The notes beneath the pieces were generated by a model. It worked only from the letters and a program-made list of their open reading frames with translations. It was not told the DNA's origin and searched no databases. A stretch of 7,633 bases of DNA from Propionibacteriaceae bacterium. Its GTDB lineage: Bacteria; Actinomycetota; Actinomycetes; Propionibacteriales; Propionibacteriaceae. The stretch is taken from contig JAISGZ010000194.1 in NCBI GenBank assembly GCA_031262845.1, forward strand, positions 1 to 7,633, read 5' to 3'. Below, in pieces: positions 1-4,679 of the stretch. A program made the translations under genes and the position numbers. Position 1 is the stretch's first letter. Each line of letters begins with the position of its first letter.

Positions 1-986
1 TTGATCCACTCGATGACTGCTTTGGCCCGGTTGGCGAAAGCCCCGGCCCGCAGGGCTTCTGAAACCGACAGATAGGCGTCTGGCAGGTCGATGTATTTGC
101 CGACTAGACCGATCCGGACTTCCTCTTTCGGGTGGTGGACCCGGTCCAGGAGGTCGTCCCAAGCCTGCCAATCGACGTCCCGGAACGACACGCCGAGCCG
201 CCGCACGACGTAGGCGTCGAGGCCTTCGTTGTGGAGGACCTTGGGGATTTCGTAGATGCTGTCGGCGTCGGGGCAGGAGACGACCGCTTCCTCATCGACG
301 TCGCACATCTGAGCGATTTTGTATTTGATCGGCGGTGGGATCGGCCGGTCGGAGCGGCAGACGAGGGCGTCGGGCGTGATCCCGACCTCACGCAAGGCGG
401 CTACTGAATGTTGAGTTGGCTTAGTCTTTTGCTCGCCTGACGGGCCGATGTAGGGCACCAGTGAAACGTGCAGGAAGAAGGCGTTGTCGCGGCCAACGTC
501 ACGCCGGACCTGGCGGGCAGCCTCCAAGAACGGCAGCGACTCAATATCGCCGACCGTGCCGCCGATCTCGTGGATGACGATGTCGATATCCGGTTCGGCC
601 ATGGCCAACATCTCGGCCTTGATGGCGTTCGTGATGTGGGGAATGACTTGCACGGTGTCGCCGAGATAATCGCCCCGCCGCTCGGCGGCGATGACCGTGG
701 AGTAGACCTTGCCGGTCGTGACATTGGCCACGGCCGACAGGTTGACGTCGAGGAACCGCTCGTAATGGCCGATATCGAGGTCGGTTTCGGCTCCATCCTC
801 GGTCACGAACACCTCGCCGTGCTGGAACGGGTTCATCGTCCCCGGATCGACGTTGAGATAAGGATCGAGTTTCTGCATCGTGACCTTGAGACCACGAGCG
901 ACCAGCAGCGAACCCAGGCTTGACGCCGTCAGGCCCTTCCCCAATGAGGAGACGACGCCGCCAGTGACAAAGACATGTTTCGTCAT
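1..986 (-). CDS. pyrG: CTP synthase (glutamine-hydrolysing), N-terminal part, cut by the window edge
   Basis: CTP synthase makes CTP from UTP, ATP and glutamine in the cytoplasm, the last step of pyrimidine nucleotide synthesis. About 328 of the usual 540-560 residues are visible: the whole synthetase domain and the very start of the glutaminase domain. Visible motifs are the P-loop-like GGVVSSLGKGLTASSLG (residues 9-25), QKLDPYLNVDPGTMNPFQHG (38-57), the metal-binding region ETDLDIGHYERF (67-78), EIGGTVGDIES (140-150) and KTKPTQHSV (187-195). The C-terminal part seen, IGLVGKYIDLPDAYLSVSEAL, is the linker into the amidotransferase domain, whose catalytic triad lies outside the window. The ATG at 986 gives MTKHVFVTGGV, which matches the family start. 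An in-frame GTG at 1004 would add MGKAKK, comparable to the short N-terminal extensions of some actinobacterial PyrG proteins; neither start has a strong Shine-Dalgarno site. A 6-codon ORF (1017-997) overlaps the GTG and is probably chance. Confidence 0.97.
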   Translation of the reverse strand, partial: MTKHVFVTGGVVSSLGKGLTASSLGSLLVARGLKVTMQKLDPYLNVDPGTMNPFQHGEVFVTEDGAETDLDIGHYERFLDVNLSAVANVTTGKVYSTVIAAERRGDYLGDTVQVIPHITNAIKAEMLAMAEPDIDIVIHEIGGTVGDIESLPFLEAARQVRRDVGRDNAFFLHVSLVPYIGPSGEQKTKPTQHSVAALREVGITPDALVCRSDRPIPPPIKYKIAQMCDVDEEAVVSCPDADSIYEIPKVLHNEGLDAYVVRRLGVSFRDVDWQAWDDLLDRVHHPKEEVRIGLVGKYIDLPDAYLSVSEALRAGAFANRAKAVIEWI

Positions 987-1079
987 TTTCTTGGCTTTAC
1001 CCACGGGCCTTCAGCATATCCGGTTGAGCCACCCTTCCGTCCACTCAGCCGTCAGCGGGTCGTGGAGTTGACTGGGGCG

Positions 1080-1109
1080 TGAGGGTCGGTTGTATGAGGG
1101 TTGGTTCGG
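1080..1109. repeat. Imperfect 15-bp tandem duplication between rpn and pyrG
   Basis: Two adjacent 15-bp copies, TGAGGGTCGGTTGTA and TGAGGGTTGGTTCGG, lie just past the rpn stop codon in the 134-bp gap ahead of pyrG. They match at 11 of 15 positions. No function is evident. No clear rpn terminator (hairpin plus T-run) and no convincing pyrG promoter can be seen in this gap, so co-transcription of rpn and pyrG cannot be excluded. Confidence 0.4.
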
Positions 1110-1120
1110 CCGTTCTCAGT

Positions 1121-1369
1121 TCAAGCGGATCGTTGGGCAGCGATCTCCGCCTGTGCCAGGCCAGTGATCCGGGAGATTTCCTGATCGCTGAGACCGGCCG
1201 CGATGGCGTGCCGGATGATTTCGGCACGCTCTTCAGCATGGCCTTCGGTAAGGCCTTTGGCAAGCCCTTCCGCAAGGCCTTGAGCGAGACCTTCAGCATG
1301 CCCTTCTTCCACGGCGGCTTCACGCTCGGCCATCTCAATGCCAATGAATTCGTCCATCGTGATGTTCAT
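1121..1369 (-). CDS. Candidate internal C-terminal product of rpn (RpnS-like small protein)
   Basis: Inside rpn and in the same frame, the ATG at 1369 (codon 223) is preceded by GGGGGAGGAG (1388-1379) with nine bases between. That is the strongest Shine-Dalgarno site in the window and far better than the site of the full-length gene. Translation from here gives 82 residues, starting MNITMDEFIGIEMAEREAAV and containing the 4-residue repeats and the C-terminal helical segment, but none of the nuclease core. In E. coli rpn genes, an internally translated C-terminal fragment (RpnS) has been reported to bind and block the full-length nuclease. The arrangement here matches that pattern. Seen: the start, the spacing and the frame. 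Inferred: that it is translated and acts as an antitoxin. The codons beneath encode TGEEKD, an acidic stretch that could produce GGGGAGGAG by chance. Confidence 0.5.
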   Translation of the reverse strand: MNITMDEFIGIEMAEREAAVEEGHAEGLAQGLAEGLAKGLTEGHAEERAEIIRHAIAAGLSDQEISRITGLAQAEIAAQRSA

Positions 1370-2035
1370 GAGGTCTTTCTCCTCCCCCGTGAGGTTGGCG
1401 TCGTTAATGATCGTAGCCGCTTCTGCCAGATAGTCGGGAGCATGTTGAGGAATTCCTTGACCATTGAGAAAGTGACACCAAGCCGCCTGTTCTTCCGTGG
1501 CAAACAGAGATTTACGGTATTCGACTACGGTGAGTTGAAACTCAGGGATAGCTGCCACGTCGTCCGCTGAATCTGACGTCAGGACAAAGTGATGACAACC
1601 CAGTTCTTGCTGAGGATAGAGCGGGAAACCCAGTAAGGCCAGCGACCGGACGGGCAGCAAACTGCGGTAACCAATATCGGGCCGGTAATTCTCGGTGTAA
1701 CGCCGGAAACCGTAATACAACAGTCGTTTAAGAAAAGCCATGTGCGGTTGGATTTGTAACTCAATGGTCAGATCGGCAACTTGGACCTGGATCGTGATGT
1801 CACGTTCGACGTGGAACAGGCGACGGACTTCGTGTAGGTCGTCCAGATGGTCACGCAGAATCTTGGTGTAATGGCCGATCGAGTAGCCATGGGTGAGGTG
1901 AATATTTTCTAACGGGACCTCAAGGTCGAAGAAATCGCGGATGAACCCTTGGGTGACGGAGAGATGGCCAGGACTGGCCAGCATCTTTTTGAACAGAAGA
2001 TCCTGCGTCGGGTGGAGGTGAGAAAAAACAGTCAT
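1121..2035 (-). CDS. Rpn-family PD-(D/E)XK nuclease (recombination-promoting nuclease / 'putative transposase' family)
   Basis: A 304-residue protein of full family length. The N-terminus HPTQDLLFKKML (8-19) is the usual Rpn opening. The nuclease core shows D79, then E92-L-Q94 of the ExQ motif, then KRLLYY (103-108) and a Y-R-P-D segment (117-120), as in RpnA-type proteins. Rpn proteins are Mg-dependent DNA endonucleases; members promote recombination, and some act as toxins in anti-phage defence. The C-terminus has six 4-residue units (GHAE, GLAQ, GLAE, GLAK, GLTE, GHAE; residues 245-268), then a small helical segment (AGLSDQEISRITGL, 280-293) typical of these proteins. The ATG at 2035 was chosen because AAAAGGA lies a few bases upstream. 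The frame is open to 2224, but that part reads as leader and contains DnaA-box-like sites. A strong internal start lies at codon 223. Family identity is secure; its activity here is inferred. Confidence 0.9.
   Translation of the reverse strand: MTVFSHLHPTQDLLFKKMLASPGHLSVTQGFIRDFFDLEVPLENIHLTHGYSIGHYTKILRDHLDDLHEVRRLFHVERDITIQVQVADLTIELQIQPHMAFLKRLLYYGFRRYTENYRPDIGYRSLLPVRSLALLGFPLYPQQELGCHHFVLTSDSADDVAAIPEFQLTVVEYRKSLFATEEQAAWCHFLNGQGIPQHAPDYLAEAATIINDANLTGEEKDLMNITMDEFIGIEMAEREAAVEEGHAEGLAQGLAEGLAKGLTEGHAEERAEIIRHAIAAGLSDQEISRITGLAQAEIAAQRSA
1232..1303 (-). repeat. Six 12-bp coding repeats in the C-terminus of rpn
   Basis: Six consecutive 12-bp units encode GHAE, GLAQ, GLAE, GLAK, GLTE and GHAE. 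The two outer units share CTTCAGCATG (plus strand) 60 bp apart; the inner ones have drifted in sequence. The unit is a multiple of three, so gain or loss of copies by slippage or recombination would change length but keep the frame. The four-residue period with Leu or His at position 2 and Ala or Thr at position 3 suggests a helical, possibly oligomerising segment, as in many Rpn tails. Confidence 0.8.
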
Positions 2036-2057
2036 GGCGTGTCCTTTTGTGTCGTCG

Positions 2058-2074
2058 AGGCGGTTCCTCCGCCT
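2058..2074. promoter_or_regulatory. Small hairpin in the rpn leader
   Basis: A perfect 6-bp inverted repeat, AGGCGG and CCGCCT, with a 5-base loop, sits 22 bases upstream of the rpn start codon. On the rpn strand the left arm and loop together contain GGCGGAGGAA, a Shine-Dalgarno-like run that is not at a useful distance from any start. It could be a leader hairpin or an operator half-site pair. The stem is short and the function unknown. Confidence 0.35.
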
Positions 2075-2103
2075 TAAGGACCATGACGTTGCTGAGCCGG
2101 AAA

Positions 2104-2133
2104 TTGTCGGGTCGGCAATAATCTGTGGATAGT
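2104..2133 (+). promoter_or_regulatory. Possible promoter for the C26 hydrolase gene (weak)
   Basis: TTGTCG (2104-2109) and GATAGT (2128-2133) each match the sigma-70-type -35 and -10 consensus at 4 of 6 positions, with an 18-bp spacer. The proposed -10 overlaps the upper DnaA-box-like site. Transcription would start near 2140 and leave a leader of about 140 bases. This is the best pair found ahead of the gene, but it is a weak match. Confidence 0.2.
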
Positions 2134-2152
2134 TTTTTCGCCCTGTGGACAA
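2124..2152 (-). promoter_or_regulatory. Pair of DnaA-box-like sites
   Basis: Read on the minus strand, TTGTCCACA (2152-2144) is an exact match to the DnaA box consensus known from Streptomyces and mycobacteria. CTATCCACA (2132-2124) matches the E. coli-type TTATCCACA at 8 of 9 positions. The two have the same orientation and start 20 bp apart, roughly two helical turns, with a run of six A between them. They lie in the divergent region between rpn and the C26 hydrolase gene, so bound DnaA could affect either promoter. Nothing else here suggests a replication origin: there is no dnaA or dnaN and no larger box cluster. Confidence 0.45.
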
Positions 2153-2280
2153 GTTCCTGCCCACACCTCGCAACTCATCGCAGGGAAACGAGGGGTAGCC
2201 CGCCACGACCGAATCGTTACGCAAATGACATCTGACCGAGCTACGCTGCCCCGGCAGTCGACTGTTGGCGGAGGTGAGCG

Positions 2281-2982
2281 GTGGCCAAACCTGTCATCGG
2301 CGTGATGCCGTTGTGGGATGAGCAGCGGGACAGTCTATGGATGTTGCCGGGGTATTTGACCGGATTGATTGAGGCCGGAGCGGCGCCGGTCGTGCTGCCG
2401 CTGACTGATGACGCCGAACTCATCGAACAACTTGTTGATGGTTGCGACGGGTTGGTTCTTACAGGCGGTCAGGATGTCGATCCGGCCGTTTACGGCGCAG
2501 AACGGCAACCGTGGTGTGGTGAGACCAATGCGCTATTAGACCGCATGGAGGCCTTAGTGATTGCCCGTGCTCAAGCCACCGATCGGCCAGTGTTGGGGAT
2601 TTGCCGGGGCATCCAGATCATGGTCGCGCTGGATGGCGGCGATCTTTACCAAGACATAGCGACTGAACTGTCCCCGACTGTCCCCCACACCAACCAACCG
2701 GGAGCCGCTAAATCACGACATCCGGTTCATCTAACCGGACCTTTGCGCGAACTTATGGGCGTAGCCGAGATTGAGATCACGAGCTTCCACCACCAAGGTG
2801 TGAAATCGCCCGGACCGAACTATGAAGTCATGGCAACGGCGCCCGACGGTCTCATCGAAGCCATCCGTGACCCCCGCTACCGCTGGTGTTGGGCGGTCCA
2901 ATGGCACCCCGAAATGGCTTTGGCCGACGACGCCACCCAACGGTTATTCAGGGCTTTCGTCGAGGCCTGCCAACAATCGTGA
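2281..2982 (+). CDS. Class I glutamine amidotransferase-like hydrolase, peptidase C26 (gamma-glutamyl-GABA hydrolase / PuuD-like)
   Basis: A 233-residue cytoplasmic enzyme of the C26 family, whose members cleave gamma-glutamyl bonds, for example of gamma-glutamyl-GABA in putrescine breakdown. Landmarks in order are the start KPVIGVMPLWDE, VDGCDGLVLTGGQDVDP (52-68, with the oxyanion-loop TGG), the nucleophile elbow GICRGIQ (C108), SFHHQGVK (168-175) and VQWHPE (206-211), which supplies His209 and Glu211. All three members of the Cys-His-Glu triad are present, so it should be active. The start is GTG, backed by GGAGG at 2270-2274 with six bases between. No other putrescine-pathway gene lies in the window, so the substrate is not fixed; other gamma-glutamyl amides are possible. 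It is monocistronic by appearance, 215 bp ahead of tspO. Confidence 0.9.
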   Translation: MAKPVIGVMPLWDEQRDSLWMLPGYLTGLIEAGAAPVVLPLTDDAELIEQLVDGCDGLVLTGGQDVDPAVYGAERQPWCGETNALLDRMEALVIARAQATDRPVLGICRGIQIMVALDGGDLYQDIATELSPTVPHTNQPGAAKSRHPVHLTGPLRELMGVAEIEITSFHHQGVKSPGPNYEVMATAPDGLIEAIRDPRYRWCWAVQWHPEMALADDATQRLFRAFVEACQQS

Positions 2983-3043
2983 GTCTTGAGATAACTCATC
3001 TAACAAGCCGTTGGGGGCTTCACCGGGTGTCACGAGTACGGCA

Positions 3044-3074
3044 TTTACAAAGCGACAGGGCACTAGGCTAGGCT
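3044..3074 (+). promoter_or_regulatory. Possible promoter for tspO
   Basis: TTTACA (3044-3049) matches the -35 consensus at 5 of 6 positions. TAGGCT (3069-3074) is a -10 form often seen in high-GC actinobacteria, and a second TAGGCT copy lies 5 bp upstream. The spacer is 19 bp, or 18 if TTACAA is taken as the -35, which is slightly long. The leader to the tspO start codon would be about 115 bases and would include the hairpin at 3106-3128. Confidence 0.35.
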
Positions 3075-3105
3075 GACCCAACAATTACCGCCTGGCTCAC
3101 GGGCA

Positions 3106-3128
3106 GCTGGTGTTTTCTCATCACCAGC
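3106..3128 (+). promoter_or_regulatory. Inverted repeat (hairpin) in the tspO leader
   Basis: GCTGGTG and CACCAGC form a perfect 7-bp stem around a 9-base T-rich loop, about 70 bases before the tspO start. No T-run follows, so a standard intrinsic terminator is unlikely. It could be an operator for a dimeric regulator or a leader structure. Confidence 0.4.
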
Positions 3129-3197
3129 CAACTGAATGATGTTCCGTCAGCCTCAATTCCACAGACTGTTCAAACCCAGCCGAAAAGAGAGCACACG

Positions 3198-3674
3198 ATG
3201 AAACAAGCCACCAAAATCGGATTGACATTTCTCGGCCTGCTGATCCTGATTGAAGCGATCGGCGGTTTATCCGCCTTGCTGGCCGGCGACATCGCCGCCA
3301 TCTACGCTGATCTCACGAAACCAGCCCTGTCACCACCGGCCCCGCTTTTCGGGATCGTCTGGCCGATTTTGTATGGCTTGATGGCGCTCAGCCTGACCCT
3401 CTATATCTTTTCGACGGACCGCCGCGAAGAGAAAAAACCCGGCCTGATTTTGTTCATCATTCAGCTGTTGCTGAATTTCGTTTGGAGCATCATTTTCTTC
3501 GCCGGTGGCTATTGGATCGGCGCCGCCATCATTATCGTGCTCGATATCATCGTGGCTTATCTGGTGGTGCGTTATGCCGCCAGCAGCCGTTGGGCCGCGA
3601 TCGCCCTGGCGCCCTACCTGATCTGGATCTTGTTCGCGACTTACCTCACTTTCGGTGTTGCCGTCCTCAACTAA
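3198..3674 (+). CDS. tspO: TspO/MBR family tryptophan-rich sensory protein
   Basis: A 158-residue, five-helix membrane protein of the TspO / peripheral benzodiazepine receptor family, which binds porphyrins and related tetrapyrroles and is tied to stress signalling and porphyrin handling. Membrane segments are roughly at 7-29, 50-70, 83-101, 105-126 and 132-152. Family motifs are KPALSPP (41-47), FGIVWPILYGLMA (51-63), LNFVWSIIFF (92-101) and PYLIWILFATYL (139-150). The usual final LN is replaced by GVAVLN at the end of helix 5. The tryptophan content (W55, W97, W106, W132, W143) fits the family, with fewer than in the best-studied members. The ATG at 3198 follows AAAAGAGAG at a workable distance. 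No carotenoid, haem or photosynthesis genes are nearby, so the specific role is unknown. Confidence 0.93.
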   Translation: MKQATKIGLTFLGLLILIEAIGGLSALLAGDIAAIYADLTKPALSPPAPLFGIVWPILYGLMALSLTLYIFSTDRREEKKPGLILFIIQLLLNFVWSIIFFAGGYWIGAAIIIVLDIIVAYLVVRYAASSRWAAIALAPYLIWILFATYLTFGVAVLN

Positions 3675-4044
3675 CCCTCCTCTCTTTCCCACCCGAAAAC
3701 CGGGTTTCACCAGCCCGGTTCAGTTCGTGCGTGAGTCTTGCCCGGAAGTCTGGCGGCATGAATTCGGCGGTTTCGGAGCGGTGCGGTTTCCTCAGGCGGC
3801 CTTTATGACTAGGGTGGTGCCTGGCAATCGACGATCCGCGGTAGGCCAGGTTGTCATTTCTACCCGGTGGCCGCAGGAGCGTCGGGTCGGAACCCTGATA
3901 CGGTGAACGGCCGTCGGCCTACAGCCGCAACGGCACTCCCGCCCGGGACCATCGTGACGGCGCCTGTGCGGCCTGACCATGATGATGTGAACTGTCCAGC
4001 GGTCACGAATACACGAATAGCGGTTTGGAAATGGAGTCTCAACG
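3675..4044. other. Intergenic stretch with several inverted repeats, no convincing gene
   Basis: About 370 bases separate tspO from the ClbS-like gene. Short open frames exist on both strands, but their translations are Arg/Pro/Thr-rich, resemble nothing recognisable and lack good start signals. What stands out is foldable sequence on the plus strand. CCTGGC/GCCAGG is at 3820-3850. ACCCG/CGGGT (3862-3887) competes with GGGT/ACCC (3884-3895). GCCGTCGGC pairs with GCCG-CA-ACGGC (3910-3934), giving nine base pairs and a 2-base bulge around a CTACA loop. The palindrome-like TCCCGCCCGGGA follows at about 3937-3948. GCGGTTTC occurs twice, 16 bp apart (3767, 3783), and ACGAATAC/ACGAATAG is an 8-bp tandem repeat near 4005-4020. 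It may be a long leader, a small RNA or gene remains. No known riboswitch class was recognised. Confidence 0.4.
3698..3720 (+). terminator. Hairpin after tspO, possible terminator
   Basis: AACCGGG and CCCGGTT form a perfect 7-bp stem with a 9-base loop, starting 23 bases after the tspO stop. Only two T residues follow, so it would be a T-poor terminator of the kind common in high-GC actinobacteria. The left arm overlaps a competing 5-bp repeat, ACCCG/CGGGT (3691-3705). Confidence 0.5.
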
Positions 4045-4575
4045 ATGCGAGAGTACGCGAGCAAGCAAGCTCTAGCCGCTGAAATTGAAAAAACCGCTCA
4101 ACTGTTCATCAGTGAGTTCGATGACATCGCTGAAGCTGATAAAACTATCCGCTTCGACGGCGTTGATCGCACACCCCAAGAAATGCTGGCCTACCAGTTG
4201 GGCTGGATGGGACTGATTCGCGGTTGGGACGACGACGAACAATCGGGTAAAGAAGTCACGACGCCCGCCGCCGGTTACAAGTGGAATCAGATGGGTCAGT
4301 TGTATCAGGATTTTTACAACACCTACCGTGATTACTCACTGGCCGAATTACGCGCTACCTTCACCACCACCGTCAACGACTTAGTTCAGTGGCTACTGGC
4401 TTTCACCGAAGCCGAGGTTTTCCAACCCGGTGGCCGGAAATGGGCCGCCTCAACCACGGCCAACTGGCCGATTTGGAAATGGGTCCACATCAACACGGTG
4501 GCGCCGTTCAAAACTTTCCGGACCAAAATCCGCAAGTGGAAGAAACTTCGGGCGGCTCAATTAGCCGACGGCTAA
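4045..4575 (+). CDS. ClbS/DfsB family four-helix-bundle protein (DUF1706)
   Basis: A 176-residue soluble protein of the ClbS/DfsB family. The best-studied member, E. coli ClbS, protects colibactin producers by opening the toxin's cyclopropane warhead. Family hallmarks are visible: an N-terminal helix (SKQALAAEIEKTAQLF), the segment MLAYQLGWMGLIRGW (47-61), then GYKWNQMGQLYQDFYNTYRDY (77-97) and the C-terminal WKWVHINTVAPFKTFRTKIRKWKKL (144-168). By alignment from memory, Y50 corresponds to the ClbS tyrosine (Y55) implicated in activity, and NT-A-P matches ClbS NTASPYKN. The ATG at 4045 follows GGAG with eight bases between. No polyketide or non-ribosomal peptide genes are nearby, so this is an orphan family member. 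It may detoxify an environmental electrophile or have another role. It converges with the MMPL transporter gene. Confidence 0.9.
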   Translation: MREYASKQALAAEIEKTAQLFISEFDDIAEADKTIRFDGVDRTPQEMLAYQLGWMGLIRGWDDDEQSGKEVTTPAAGYKWNQMGQLYQDFYNTYRDYSLAELRATFTTTVNDLVQWLLAFTEAEVFQPGGRKWAASTTANWPIWKWVHINTVAPFKTFRTKIRKWKKLRAAQLADG

Positions 4576-4679
4576 GGTTCGTCAACCGACCATTCATCGG
4601 CCAGATGCGCCAGGTCGACCACCTTCATGACAACGTTGTGATCATGCTGATTGATGGTGGTGCTGGCTGTTGCGGCCCA
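4576..4679. other. Convergent intergenic region between the ClbS-like gene and the MMPL gene
   Basis: This 104-bp gap separates two convergent stop codons. It holds a 10-bp perfect palindrome, ACAACGTTGT (4630-4639), but no GC-rich hairpin followed by a T-run on either strand, so no terminator can be named with confidence. On the minus strand the MMPL reading frame continues without a stop through most of the gap after the TAG at 4682-4680, ending at a second TAG near 4573-4575. It includes an ATG and 17 further plausible codons (MKVVDLAHLADEWSVDEP). Confidence 0.5.

Noticed and set aside
468..923. 151-codon plus-strand open frame opposite pyrG
   Set aside because: The minus strand encodes unmistakable CTP synthase here; the antisense frame is open because of codon bias in GC-rich DNA.
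1079..1570. 163-codon open frame on the plus strand opposite rpn
   Set aside because: It is the antisense shadow of the rpn repeat-rich coding region and has no family resemblance or start signal.
1121..2035. Insertion sequence, since the Rpn family is often labelled 'transposase'
   Set aside because: No terminal inverted repeats or target-site duplication could be found around the gene; Rpn proteins are nucleases that usually stand alone.
2124..2152. Chromosomal replication origin
   Set aside because: Only two DnaA-box-like sites, no unwinding-type AT-rich region and no dnaA, dnaN or rnpA-rpmH neighbours.
2036..2224. N-terminal extension of the Rpn protein by 63 residues, from an upstream ATG at 2224
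   Set aside because: The extra residues do not resemble any Rpn N-terminus. The ATG at 2035 has a good ribosome binding site and gives the usual family start, and the extension region contains regulatory-looking DNA.
3738..3800. Cobalamin-type riboswitch, suggested by GCCCGGAAGTCTGGCGGC
   Set aside because: The other conserved blocks of that class are missing, and the downstream gene has no link to cobalamin.
3792..4064. 90-codon minus-strand open frame in the tspO-ClbS gap
   Set aside because: Arg-rich low-complexity translation, no ribosome binding site and overlap with the ClbS-like start region; it is more likely non-coding.
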